A stretch of 64,000 bases of DNA from Acephala macrosclerotiorum (Eukaryota > Ascomycota > Leotiomycetes > Helotiales > Mollisiaceae), in NCBI GenBank assembly GCA_014904845.1, contig MU119263.1:62001-126000 (forward strand). Direction: 5' to 3'. The notes under the pieces are model-generated. The model was given only the letters and a program-made list of their open reading frames with translations, did no database searches and had not been told where the DNA came from. A program made the position numbers and the translations under genes. Positions 35,168 to 47,400 of the stretch are shown piece after piece. Each line of letters starts with the position of its first letter. The stretch's first letter is position 1.

Positions 35168-35943
35168 CTGAACCTTGAGGTCCAAATCGACGCCAGGATT
35201 GCTGTCCCGATGGACAAATTATATTGAGGGGTACCCGGTTTGAAGATCTCAGATCCGGAGAACTTAAAAGTAAGGCATGGGAATGGAAGGAATATGCAGG
35301 TCCCGATGTTAAGGCACGAATGGTTTCCCCGCTCTTATGTTGAGGCTCGGCGGTCCGGTGATGGCGGACACGACGGGCCACGTTCCGAGAGCATGGAAGA
35401 CGAATCACGCGAGAAGAATGGATGTCCAATAATAAAACAGATATCAGCTAGGGAACTCAGGTTGAAACGGAACGTGGCCCTCCGAGTATCGAGGCACTTG
35501 CCATAGCACAGAATTGCCGTCTGTCGAGAGAACGGGTCGAAAGAGTTCGAGATGTAAATCTAGCAGTGACTCGAGATGGCCCCCATGAATCAGATTAGTC
35601 ACTAGGGTTAAGAAGAAAACATGCTGTAACTCCATGCCATTTGCTGCTAGAAGACCATACTTACACGCCCCTAGAAAGCAAGGCCAAAACACCTTCTCCA
35701 TCTGAAATATTTCTGTACACCACGTTTGAAGCCCAAGCCATCGATCAGCAAGTAGAGAAGGGAAAGTGCGACCTAGCACTAGACTAGAGAAGCACGCCAT
35801 GCCTAAGAGCATACCAAACCTAGCTGTCTCAGCACCGTGCTCGAACGAAGACCCCGAGAGTGTGTAGACGAGGATAAAATATTTGCTGGTTATCTTCCTT
35901 CAGTCCTCTCTTGGTCTCTTCTCTGTTCTTCGTATCGTCTTTC
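35168..35943. other. Intergenic, no gene recognised
   Basis: About 775 nt. A minus-strand open frame at 35444-35812 has no domain and no start context worth calling. Confidence 0.45.
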
Positions 35944-37689
35944 CTATTTCCCTTGTTTCCTCCTCGCATCCTTCTCAGCATCCCTCGCCTGCTTCTCTGC
36001 GATTGATCGTTCCCTCGTCTTCCCCTCCTTGGTGTGATATTCGTGAACTTTCGTAGCCCAATTTGGCAGCATTTCATCCTCGTTCTGAGGATCAACATTA
36101 CCTTTGATAGCCTGCTTAGCCTTTTTCATGAGTTTGATAACCATTTCGGTTGGCTTCGGCCTTTTACTCGGATCCGGTGCTGTTGCTTCCTTAACGCAGT
36201 CGCGTAGTTCTTTACTGTAGTAGAGTTTGATGGTCTTGGGCTCCACATGCATTACTTTGGAAAACTTGAACTTGGCGTCGTCTATGTTATAAGCTTTCTG
36301 CTGAGACCAGTCGACATGAGCATCTTTATCGCACTCTGCCAAATTGTAGATGATGGTTCCAAGGGCCCAGAGATCAGTCCGTTGGCTATGCCGAAAATTG
36401 CCTGCAAATTTCTTTTCCTGTCCATCTTTCGGATAAGGGTTATGGCACAATTCGGGGGCGAACCAGTATGGTGTGCCAGCAGCTGATCCAGACTTCTGGA
36501 TATAATCCTGTCTAGAATCTCCGTCAGGATATTCTTCACAGGCAAGCCCAAAGTCGCTGAGGGTGCAATAGAAGTATTTTCGTTCTGCAGATTGCGTTCT
36601 GGATTTCAGTAAAATGTTATCAGGCTTGATGTCGCGGTGAAGGATTGGGACCCATCCCGATTCAATTTTGTTGGGGTTCTGTATGTTTTTACCCACATAA
36701 TACAAGCCAGTTCGGAGGTATGCCAACGCATCACAGAGACCGACGAAACAATGCCATAGAAACTTCTCGGGGACGCGAGGTCTTTCATCTGGCGACGATT
36801 TCGCGCGCATGTCTCTATAGGCGTCCATAATGTCTTTCAAGGATCCTCGGTCGCAAAACTCCATATAGACAGCGGCCATGGACCTGGTGGCGTAGCCGTT
36901 ACTGAAGAATGTCAGAGCGGGGTGCTTAACTCGATGCATCAATCGGAGTTCGTTTAGAGCATATTCGCGGTCGTCGGCACCCATCCGGAATCTCTCAGAG
37001 TGTTAGTAAAGCTGTAATAGATAGATAGAAGCAGGACCTTCGCAAAACGATGGTACTTACCTCTTCTCCACGAAGAGCATATTGGTTTTCTTCAACCTCA
37101 CAACGAACACGCCTCCATTCATGCCGCCGACATCGAAGCGGCCACCCATTCCAGTATCGATGCAGTGAAGATACTCGTATGCATCCGAGATGTCCATTCT
37201 AGAGACATCTGCTCGCCTCATTTGGCCCAACTGTTTCTTTTTGCTCATTTTTATAATGGACCCAGCAATTTGCGTGGTTGACTTTTCGCCTGGCTGTCCT
37301 GAACCATGGTAACGGTTTAAATCCGTCTGGGCTTTCTTGAGGACATCGTCTAAGAGCCGTGGATCTTTCAGACTTGAACGCCACTTTCCATTTTTCAGGA
37401 AGCAATATTTTGGCTCCAACATCCCAGTTCCCTCCTGCGGAAACATCCTGACCTCCCATCCCGGGGGCAGGGCTCCTCGACTAGGATGTGTCCATGTGTC
37501 CGTTTCTCCTGCTTTTGAATAACAGACACGATTTTGGTTCTTGCCTTCAGCTGTGAGGATTCTGATAAGCCATCCTTCAGGTAATCTCGCAAATTCAGGG
37601 AACATTCTCTTCAATCTTTGCTGGTCTGGGTCATCTGGTTGAGGTTTTGTTTCGTTTTTTCGTTTCGACTTTTTCTTTGCATCCGCCAT
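35944..37689 (-). CDS. Protein kinase with two N-terminal WW-like modules
   Basis: Two exons on the minus strand, 37061-37689 and 35944-36991, give 558 residues. After a Lys-rich start come two WW-like modules: LPEGWLIRILTAEGKNQNRV...TDTWTHP (residues about 37-69) and LPPGWEVRMFPQEG...GKWRSSLKDPR (about 74-111). The kinase domain follows, with a glycine loop VGGMNGGVFVV, Lys209 in FVEKRF, an alpha-C Glu in ALNELRLM, HRDIKPDN (Asp330), SDFGLA (Asp356) and GTPYWFAPE, so all catalytic residues are present. The Ser/Thr specificity motif (DIKPDN) is clear; the closest general look is NEK-like. The C-terminus is a basic and acidic tail, probably helical. It is divergent from the gene at 37972. The combination of WW modules with a kinase is unusual. 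Confidence 0.85.
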
Positions 37690-37971
37690 CCTTGTCTGTC
37701 GAGAAAGTTTGAAACAATTGTAGGATTCGTGGTTAGAAAAGAGATGTAATGAGTGGAAAGAATGCAGAGCAATTTTGAAAGGAAAATTTCATTGCTTTAA
37801 GATGGTTCATAGATCTCAAATGACTCAGCTAACCCACGACGCTCTATTCACAAAGCAGAATAATGTGATTCATTGATATATGCAAATGGTCAAAAGCAAT
37901 GTAGTCGCATGAAGGCACTGGTAGAGCTGATGTTGACACAATACCAAATAGACAGCAAGCGCAGCGAGAAC
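37690..37971. promoter_or_regulatory. Divergent promoter, kinase and repeat protein
   Basis: This 282-nt region lies between two divergent start codons. No specific site is recognised. Confidence 0.45.
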
Positions 37972-39129
37972 ATGACCGACACAAACAAGCCTTTAAAACC
38001 TCCTCCGGAAGGAAGATATCGCAATCTAGGAAGCGCAAGGATTCCACGACGCCAAGAATCGACGCTCCCCCGGTTTAGGTCTAAGTATAGAGCAGCTTCT
38101 CCGCCATGTGCTCGACACCAGACCGCGAATCTAAAAAATTCTCACAGGGTACACAAAGACAACAACCTAGGACGTCAAGAGTCGACACTCCCACAAATTG
38201 CATCCACAGATAGGGCAGCTTTTCCTCCATGTACACCACACCGGAACGCGACCGTGAATTTGAAAATTTCTCCTAGAGAACGACGAGAACCCAATCTGGG
38301 ACGACAAGAGCCGACAATTCAGCGATCGAACCGAAGACATAGAGCAGAACTCCCGCCACATTCTCATCATCAAAACGCGACTCTGAACACTTCTAATAGA
38401 GTACGAACACACAGCAATTCGCACAACGCAGCATCCTCCACGTCAGACAATCACAACATGGACGGAAACCGAGATCAAAACAGACAACGACAGCGCAGCG
38501 GAGTGGTGGGGCTCGGGATACTATTCCCAGAGCCAGAGGAGGAGAAGTTGGAACGGATTAGGAGATTCTTTAACGATAGGCCTCTGAGGCAATGTCTGGA
38601 CGACGGACATTTCGTCCCCGGCCCATTCTTCGAAAAGCTGGCGGAACCTGGGATGGATACAATTGTCGGAAACCTCCTCTTCAACAGATTGGAATGGGAG
38701 ACGACCCAGCGGGCCTCATACATTCAAGGGAGGCCGCTGGTGGAAGTGATGAGGTTTTGGGACGATGTCCGGGGGTGTTTGAGAGATGAGGAATTCGAGT
38801 TTTTGGAAAACTGGCCTCCTGAGATCACAAACAATGGAGCGGCAGAGCCATATCATTCCGCGGCGGACGTCAAGAGACCAGAGGAGAATGCCGTTGTGAA
38901 AGACCTCAGAGAGCAGGGACAAGTTCGTGATGAACTGAGAGTGTGGCTACAGACGAGGGATGTACAAGCCATCCGAAGCGAGATAGAGGCGCCAAGGTTA
39001 GCACGGCAAGTTCCGACACCTCCCATGATTCCAACGAACACATACACAGAATCACCTCAAGATCCAGGAACACCCACGAAGATCGAAAAGCCATCATGGA
39101 TCCCTTTTCTGCGGAAGGCGAACTCCTAA
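37972..39129 (+). CDS. Hypothetical protein with three ~42-residue tandem repeats
   Basis: Single exon, 385 codons from the ATG at 37972; the frame is open further up to an ATG at 37873, but those 33 residues look like translated leader. The N-terminal third is very basic and contains three imperfect repeats with the core N-L-G-R-Q-E-S/P-T-L/I...R-A...P-P...H-x-N/T-A, starting near residues 20, 66 and 108. The C-terminal half is acidic and folded-looking (LGILFPEPEEEKLERIRRFF...), with conserved-looking Trp residues (FWDDVRG, LENWPPE) and a SWIPFLRKANS ending. No family is recognised. The last 34 nt overlap, in another frame, the start of the epsilon-COP gene, which is rare in fungi. Confidence 0.65.
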   Translation: MTDTNKPLKPPPEGRYRNLGSARIPRRQESTLPRFRSKYRAASPPCARHQTANLKNSHRVHKDNNLGRQESTLPQIASTDRAAFPPCTPHRNATVNLKISPRERREPNLGRQEPTIQRSNRRHRAELPPHSHHQNATLNTSNRVRTHSNSHNAASSTSDNHNMDGNRDQNRQRQRSGVVGLGILFPEPEEEKLERIRRFFNDRPLRQCLDDGHFVPGPFFEKLAEPGMDTIVGNLLFNRLEWETTQRASYIQGRPLVEVMRFWDDVRGCLRDEEFEFLENWPPEITNNGAAEPYHSAADVKRPEENAVVKDLREQGQVRDELRVWLQTRDVQAIRSEIEAPRLARQVPTPPMIPTNTYTESPQDPGTPTKIEKPSWIPFLRKANS

Positions 39130-40129
39130 ATCTACACAACTACTTTCACCAAGGCCAATTTCAAGAGGCCATTGATTTCGATACTGCTGGTCTATCCCCT
39201 GAGAACAAGCTCCCCGCTCGAGTACTGTCCCTACGCGCGCAAATCGCCCTAGGCCAGGCAGAAGATGTTATCGCAGATGTACAAGGAGAACAAGATGTAG
39301 AGTTACAAGCAGTTGGAGCGCTCGCTGAGCTTGCGGCGGGCAATGAGAGTAAGGCGTTGAAGATGGCGGAGAAATTGTCCAGCGAGTCGGGGGACAATGC
39401 TACTGTACAAGTTTTGGCTGGCACGGTTTTACAAGCTGCTGGAAAGAGTGAAGAGGCTTTGGCTTTACTGTCGAATCATCAGGGAAATTGTATGAGGACC
39501 TATAGAATATTAAATTTGAGCGATGGCTGACCAGAATACATAGTGGAGGCTGTTGCGTTAATCGTCCAAATCCACCTCGAGCAGAATCGAACCGATCTGG
39601 CTATCAAGGAGGTTGCGGCTGCACGAAGATGGGCACAAGATAGTCTACTTGTCAATCTGGCAGAGTCATGGGTTGGCATGCGGGTGGTATGTGCTAAGGA
39701 TACGACCAGAATGGACATTATTAACAGGTTCACAGGGCGGAGAGAAGTACCAGCAAGGATTTTACGTCTTCGAGGAACTCGCACAAGCCCCATCTACATC
39801 GTCGGCACAAAGCCTTGTCTCACAAGCTGTTGCTGAGATCCATCTTGGCAGACTAGAGGAAGCGGAGGCTGCTCTTCAGCAAGCATTAGCGAAAGACCCC
39901 AAGAACGCAGAGGGCATTGTCAACAGTCTTGTGCTGAACGTTATTGCTGGGAAGGATGCGAAGCAATTGACAAGGTATGTTCGGCGGTATTGACTGGCAT
40001 TTTTACTAACACGCTGGCAGTGAACTCCAAAGTGTCGCACCAAACCACCACTTCCTCGTCGATCTTCAAGAAAAGGCAGCTTTATTTGACAAAGCAGCTA
40101 CCAAGTACTCTGCCAAAGCTGCAGCATAA
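39096..40129 (+). CDS. SEC28: Coatomer subunit epsilon (epsilon-COP)
   Basis: Four exons, 39096-39489, 39544-39686, 39736-39974 and 40021-40129, give 294 residues, the usual length of epsilon-COP. It begins MDPFSAEGELLNLHNYFHQG, the conserved start of the family, and continues as helical TPR-like repeats (for example QAVAEIHLGRLEEAEAALQQAL and KDPKNAEGIVNSLVLNVIAG), ending HFLVDLQEKAALFDKAATKY. The protein stabilises alpha-COP in the COPI coat that drives Golgi-to-ER retrograde transport. The third exon must begin at the second of two close AG acceptors (39735) to stay in frame. Its start codon lies inside the upstream reading frame, so its promoter must lie within that gene, or both are on one transcript. 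Confidence 0.92.
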
Positions 40130-41613
40130 TACCCGATGATAGAATCACATGGCGTACTGGCAGGTTGGGTTCGGATTCGACGTTGTTCGTATTACAAAAA
40201 TGGCAAAATCGAAGCATTTCAAGTCAACCAATCACCTTCTTCAGTGCAATACGGGGTCTGCTTAAGTTACACAGCGGCTCTTACTTTCGGATTGAGCATT
40301 TGCTCCGGATCACAAAAAGCCTCAATATGCACATTGACATCACCGGCCGATGTACGAGTAATTCAACTACAGTCTCTTCGCAGCTTTACAATTATACATC
40401 GAGGGTCAGAGGGTTCAAGTGAAGGAGCCGTGATGCATGGTGACGCCCATTTGCAGCAATGCTGACGGATTCTAGGGGTTTCCCCATGATGCTCCAAGGA
40501 TGCAATCAAGAAGGCGTAGCAAGATAGCCGCTGAAACTGATTGCTCACCGACAAACTGACGCGCGCCGACTACAACCCCTCGATCTTGACGATTCGGGTT
40601 GGACCATTTCATCCCGCCTCTGCCTGGTCAGGTAATGTATCGCCAGAGTGAGATGAGGACCTGCCGCTGCATCGTGAAGCTTCAAGGGCAAGTAAGATGC
40701 CGTCTTTCAAACCCGTGGGATAAGAAGTGTTTATTACGAGGACATTTTGAGGCAAAGATAACGGTTCTCATGTTGCACAGAAAACCGGCTGCCCCTCGCT
40801 TCTCATGACATCACTCACAAGGGTTCTCAACCCCTCCGTTCCTTCAATTCACGGTTTACAATATCCAACGGCGAATTCTGATTCTTGATTTCATCGTGAA
40901 ATTCAAATAGCATATCTTGGCCTTGGCATTTTGTCCCTCCCTTCACGAGCATTTTTCTTATCGTTTGGTATTCGAGTAGTGTTGGACTTTGCACTGCCCC
41001 TCCACACCAAAGTCGTTTCTACCCCACTTCTAGCGAGGGCGAGGCATGCTCTGGACATGGTCCTAAGCACACTTCCATCATAGCTTCTCCTGTCTAGCAA
41101 ATTTTCAGCCGGTAACCGTTCTTTAAGTGTCCAATCATGCACTAGGTTTACTGAACGGAGGAAGATCAGCAGTGACGCTTGATGCAAACTAGTTAGGTTT
41201 GTCGATTGGCCCTGCTCCTCCGATGGGAGTCGAGAATTCGATCTTGAGAATGCCCGGGTTTCGCCATGCAGGAGGTGGGATTGCGGGCAACTAGTTGATA
41301 CCTGGAGTGTTTGGTACGGAGAGTACGAAAGACGTTATCGTGAGAAGGAGCGCCTCTTCCGTTGGCTGGTCTTGTCTTGGGGCATGGCTGTAGTGGTCAA
41401 GTCATGCCAAGCACGGGAGATAATAAAAGGGTCTGACTCCCTCTTGACACTTTTTGTTTCCTCTCTTTTCTTGGTCAAGAAAGAAAGAATCTCGCGGTCA
41501 AACTACTCCTTTAGCAGCCCAAGATCTCATTCCACATTTGATACCCACTACCACTCGCACCTATATTCACAACATCATCGTCTTTTGCCACCAGCACAAA
41601 AAAATACTTCAAG
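40130..41613. other. Intergenic, no gene recognised
   Basis: About 1.5 kb; short shadow frames only. A CT-rich and CA-rich leader precedes the ATG at 41614. Confidence 0.5.
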
Positions 41614-42831
41614 ATGCCTGCTGCTATCACTCCCCCTGCGATCCCTGGGACCAAGGATCTTTCAGTTCCAAAGACGAGCATCATGTCGACGCAGAATAAG
41701 GACATGCTGAATACCAAGCGCAAGATCATCTGTTTCTCAGGTACGTTCTGTTGATCTCCCTTCTCTATGTTGATCACTTCCCAAATTCCGCCTCCTTCCG
41801 CCCTCCCACTTGCCAAAATGGGAAGCCATTCACAAACCTCATTTTCTCTTCATCTTCATCATCTTAGAATTAGGAAGTAGTTGCTAACGATATGAAAAAC
41901 AGATTTCGACGGAACAATTTTCATGCAAGACACCGGCCACATCCTCTTCGACGCCCACGGCTGCGGCTCCCACCGCCGAGAAATCCTCGACGAACAAATC
42001 AAAACCGGGGAACGCTCTTTTCGCGAAGTATCTGAAGAGATGTGGGGCTCCCTCAACGTTCCTTTTGAAGATGGGTTCGAAGTCATGGAGAAAACTCTCG
42101 AGATCGATCCTGATTTTCAGGAATTCCATAAATATTGTATTGGGAATAAGATTCCGTTTAATGTCATTAGTGCGGGACTGAAGCCGATTTTGAGGAAGGT
42201 TCTGGATACGTTTTTGGGGGAGGAGGAGGCGGGGCATATTGGGATTGTGGCGAATGATGCGATTATTGAGGAGGATGGGAGTAGTTGGAAACCTGTCTGG
42301 CGTCACGATACGGAGCTCGGCCACGATAAGGCTCTCTCGATTACAGAAGCTCGCGAACAAGCTCACTTGGAGTGTGAGGATGGGACGATCCCGTTGATTG
42401 TGTTCATCGGCGATGGAGTCTCGGATCTCCCAGCAGCACGACACGCGGATGTTCTTTTCGCGAGGAGAGGGCTGAGATTGGAGGAGTATTGTGTGGAGCA
42501 TAAGTTGCCATATATTCCATTTGATACTTTTGCGGATATTCAGAGGGAGGTGGAGAAGATTAGGATTGAGGATGAGGAGAAGACGAAGGGGAAGGGGATG
42601 CCGGCCAGGTTCAACCCGAGAGCGAATTTGTGGAGGAGAGTTTCGAGCAAGACTGCTGTGAGTTTTCTGTTTCTGTTTTTTGGTTGGAGAAGACGTGTGC
42701 TAATTGTTGGTGAATAGGTCCCGAGATATATTGCTGCTACTCCGAGCAAAGAGGAGAAGATGTTCCTTTGGCCAAATGCTTTCTCCGAGTATCAACCTAA
42801 GCAGGGAATCGCAGAAGGTGTTGCTGCATAG
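41614..42831 (+). CDS. HAD-superfamily phosphatase (phosphoserine-phosphatase-like)
   Basis: Three exons, 41614-41740, 41903-42657 and 42718-42831, give 331 residues. After a 40-residue leader the HAD motif I is DFDGT (nucleophile Asp43, acid/base Asp45). Motif II is in FNVISAG, and motifs III/IV are HDKALS and IGDGVSDLPAA. The short cap between motifs I and II (GERSFREVSEEMWGSL) matches the PSPase-like/MtnX type. Fungal relatives such as yeast YNL010W dephosphorylate small sugar or polyol phosphates; the exact substrate here is inferred only by similarity. The enzyme should be cytosolic. The first intron (162 nt) is longer than most in the window. Confidence 0.88.
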
Positions 42832-44424
42832 ACTTTCGGTCTTTGTATTTCAGACATGCCATTTTCTGCAGATATTTCTTTTTTGTCGCTTGAGGGTTAT
42901 GGGCTTGGGTTGGCATTGCGAAGGCGTTCGTCGTTATGAAGGAAAATACAATATCAAGAACAGCAACAAGTAACAACAGGCAATATGTTCAGAAGGAAAG
43001 GAGTTTCAAGTTTATATTTCGAGATGAGAGAGAAGAGACAGACTATAGATATAGATTACTAATGAGAAGTCAATCGAGATCTGAAGATGTTTACTTGCAT
43101 GTGATTCATAAGACCGTTCTTCTTCCCCAAGCCTCTTGAATGGGTGTGCCGAGGAGGGTGCCATAGATTCAGAGACTCGGAGATTCATAGGTCCGCCTTA
43201 CATACCCTATCAATCTTCAATATATCCACAGAGCCATTGATTCATCAACAAAATCTGATCTATCAAATCGTGGCTCTTGGGGTCTGTAAGAGAATGCCTC
43301 GGCTAAGGCATCATAGCCACATCTTACTTCGTCTCATATAAGGCTCGCATTCGTTGAAAGCAATATTGAATATAAAGTATTAAGGCACGGTAAAAGATAA
43401 GGAGGTTCATGACTTGCACATTTGTTGGCAAAATCGTGATGCATTGCCTGAAAACAAACGAGAAGGGCTGAGCGTGCGAGGCATTACGATGTTGTGAGAC
43501 ATGAGTAACTCGCAAACAAATAACAAACATGTCTGCGACGAACGTCAGGCCATATCAAGTCCTGCATCTCTCGCCGCAACAAACCCAGAATGAGAAATAA
43601 TATAAAGCAAAGACATCCTTCATCCTGCTCATCGGAAGTCTTAGAATTTACGATTCCGACCAGGCTTTGCTGACGTTTACGGCCGACGAAGCTAGCATCC
43701 GCCCTTCCGCCAGAAGATACCCACAGCAAAGAGAGAAGGGCCAAGGAGAACGATACGATCGATCTCATCTTCGATCGTCCCGTGCTTCGCATCTTCAAAC
43801 TCTCCTAGCTGTGCCCAATTGCCCGCGTTGTTCTCGCGTTGTGGAGGAAGAGGCACAAAGTTTGTTCGTGTTTCTCTCTCCCAGCCTGAAGACAGCACTG
43901 CATCCTTCTGTCCATTTCTCCTCTTCAACAAACGAACACTACATTATTCGCAGAAAAATGGTCGAATAGTAGAAGGAACTCTCTGAATCAATTGTTGTCG
44001 AACAAGACATCTTCGAATTAAGGCTCATGCATTTGTCGAGCTCCCCAAAATAAAACCCCGCACCCGCAATCCTGATCAGCGACCGACACCTGCAATCCCT
44101 GAGCTCCAACCACTCTCACACCAATTGCCCGTCCGGGACCAGCCACGAAACACTCAACCCCGCCAAGACCTCAGCCCTTGATTTGGAGCTGAAATCAACC
44201 CAATTCCCTCCATCCAAAGTAAGCTTCCTGCCTTAATTCGGCACTTGCAGGTTGCGTTGATTTTCTGCCAAAAAAACAGGGACATTGGCAACAACCATTT
44301 GGTGCCAAAAACTTGCAGGTGCTCACCCCCTCGGTCCTGCCAAGCAACACAGCAGCCAACGAAGCTGAGCTATCCCGCCAGGAAAAAGTGAATATATGTA
44401 ATACCGACCACCTCCTTCACCATC
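42832..44424. other. Intergenic, no gene recognised
   Basis: About 1.6 kb, probably including the long 5' leader of the phosphatidylserine decarboxylase gene. No RNA gene or conserved frame seen. Confidence 0.5.
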
Positions 44425-47400
44425 ATGGTCCGTATCACGCTCCCGAGCCGATTGAAGTCATATGGTGGAAACAGCAACAGCCCCTCTCGAAGCACGAGTC
44501 CGAATCCGAATACACATACGAATATGAAGGATTCGAAGAAAGGGTCTGCGGGGGAGAGTCCGGAGGCAGCGAAGGTTCAGGGTTTGATGCTTAAGGTGGT
44601 TTGTTTGAAGGTGAGATAGGAGTTCCTCTACCAGCTCCAAGGACGGTTAAGGGGCTATTATGAAGTGGTATACTGATGATTTGGATAGGCTAGGAATCTA
44701 GCAGCGAAGGATAGAGGAGGGACAAGTGATCCTGTGAGTATATACGCGTCTGGCAACGCTGTCCTTCCCGCTCCGCAGATCAACGAGATGAGATGAGCAG
44801 AAGCTGAACGCTGGCAGTACCTTGTTCTCAGCCTCGGCGATTCTCGAAACGCGACTCAATCAATTCCTAAGACCTTAAATCCAGAATGGAATGTTACGAT
44901 GCAAATGCCTATCTCGGGCGTCAACAGCCTCCTCCTTGATTGTGTGTGCTGGGATAAGGATCGATTTGGCAAGGACTATCTTGGAGAGTTTGATTTGGCG
45001 TTGGAGGATATATTTGCGGGTGATGTCACGGAGGTTCTGCCACAATGGTTTCCGTTGAAGAGCAAGAGGCCGGGTGGGAAGAAGAGCAGTAATGTGTCGG
45101 GAGAAGTTCAGCTTGGCTTCACGCTCTACGATACTACTGCTATAGGCGCCCCGCCTGCAGTGACCTTGGAGAAGTTCAGAGCATTGGCAGGAGTTGTAGA
45201 TTTGGATGAGGCTGGGACGCCGACTAGGCAACTTGGACAATTGCAGCTTGGTCAATCGGAAGCCAGTGGGGAGGCCGGCGAAGTGGAAGACGAGGATTAT
45301 CTGGATGAAGATGAGGAGCCAAGTGACGAGACGGACGATCCTACAAAGCCAGAGAATATCGAAAAGAGACGACGAAAGCTCAGATTGCGGGGCCTACGAA
45401 GGAAGAAGCGTCTCAATGCATACGAATTCACGGGCGATAGCGAGGTTGTAGGAATCGTCTTCCTCGAAATTGGCAAGATTACAGATCTGCCACCTGAGAG
45501 GAACATGACCCGAACGTCTTTCGATATGGATCCTTTCGTGGTTGCATCACTGGGAAAGAAAACATATCGTACACGAGTTATTCGACACAACTTAAACCCA
45601 GTATTCAATGAGAAGATGATTTTCCAAGTGCTGAAGCACGAATTGGGATACTCTCTCTCCTTCACCGTTATTGACAGAGACAAGTTGACGGGCAACGACT
45701 TCATTGCTTCAACGAGCGTACCTTTGAAGGAAATTACCGATACCGCTCCTGATGCAAACTCAGAGACTGGGCTCTACTCTTTGAAAGAACCAGCCGATCC
45801 TGGCGCTTTCCCACCACAACCAAATCGATCACGCTTTAAGCTTCCATTATCACGGTCGTCTTCCTCTCAGAGCTTGAACAAGTTGGGTAGACCCGGAATG
45901 CAATCGAAGAACTCGAGCCAGAACATACCTTCAAGTCCTCCCCTATCTGGTCCAAACACTCCTTTCATCGCTCCTACGAGCAACCCAACTGGACTTCAAC
46001 CTGGAGACAATATACCTTCACCAAACGCCGTTGACGAGACCGATGGGCCCAATGGGCAGGGTGATCCCGATCTTCACTCTTTTACCATTCCACTGAAGTT
46101 GAAGAATGCGGAGAAATGGGAAGAGAAGCATAGTCCACAGCTATTCATGAAGGCAAAATACGTTCCATATCCAGCACTTCGCCAGCAGTTCTGGAGATCA
46201 ATGCTACGACAATACGATACCGATGAGAGCGGAAGAATTAGTAAAGTAGAGCTCACCACCATGCTTGATACTCTTGGCTCTACGCTCAAGGAGTCTACCA
46301 TTGATGGGTTCTTCCGCCGCTTCCCCAATCCATCTTCAAATGGCGAAACTGGTGACCTATCGTTCGATGAGGCTGTCATCTGCTTGGAAGAACAGCTTAT
46401 CGAGAAATCGAAGCCGCAGACTATGGGTGACCGTGTCAGAGGCATGATGCCAGATGCTGTTCACATGCGGAGCCACATTCCTACCCAGCTTGGCGGAACA
46501 GCACCTTCTTCAACCAACACGACTGAGACTGGGCTATTGAGCAATGTCACCATGGTCGACCAATCTCAGCTTGGCGTCGAAGCACAATATGTTGATGAGT
46601 TGAACACCCCAGGCGAGGAAGGCGACTTCTTAGATCGAGATGATCTCAATGATAAGGGCGAGGAACATGTGGTTGAGATCCGCGAATGTCCTATCTGCCA
46701 TCAGCCACGTCTCAACAAGCGCTCTGATGCCGATATCATCACCCACATTGCAACATGTGCAAGTCAGGATTGGCGACAAGTCAACAACATCGTCATGGCT
46801 GGCTTCGTGACATCAAGTCAAGCACAACGAAAATGGTACTCGAAGGTCATTACAAAGATCTCTTATGGTGGCTATAAGCTGGGTGCTAATTCTGCAAATA
46901 TCCTTGTCCAAGATCGCATTACTGGGCAGATTAACGAGGAGCGTATGAGCGTGTACGTGCGATTGGGTATCCGACTGCTATATAAGGGATTGAAATCTAA
47001 GGATATGGAGAACAAGAGAAGTATGGCTACCAATTTCAATTATATCTCGCTACAAATACGTCGCAACATTCTCAAAAAGACTTACTAACAAAACCCGCAG
47101 TCCGCAAGCTTCTCAGAGGCCTCTCTTTCAAGCAAGGAGTCAAGTACGATGACCCAGCCTCGAAAGCCGAGATCCAGAAATTCATCAACTTCCATCAACT
47201 AGATATGTCGGAGGTCCTTCTCCCAATGGAAGCATTCAAGAACTTCAACGAATTCTTCTATCGAGCTCTCAAGCCTGATGCTCGTCCGTGCTCTGCACCA
47301 GATAATCCTCGCATCATCGTCTCGCCTGCAGACTGCAGATCTGTAGTCTTCAACCGCATGGATGAAGCAACCAAGATCTGGGTCAAAGGTCGAGAATTCA

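Noticed and set aside
45297..45704. 135-codon minus-strand frame inside PSD
   Set aside because: Antisense shadow of the second C2 domain.
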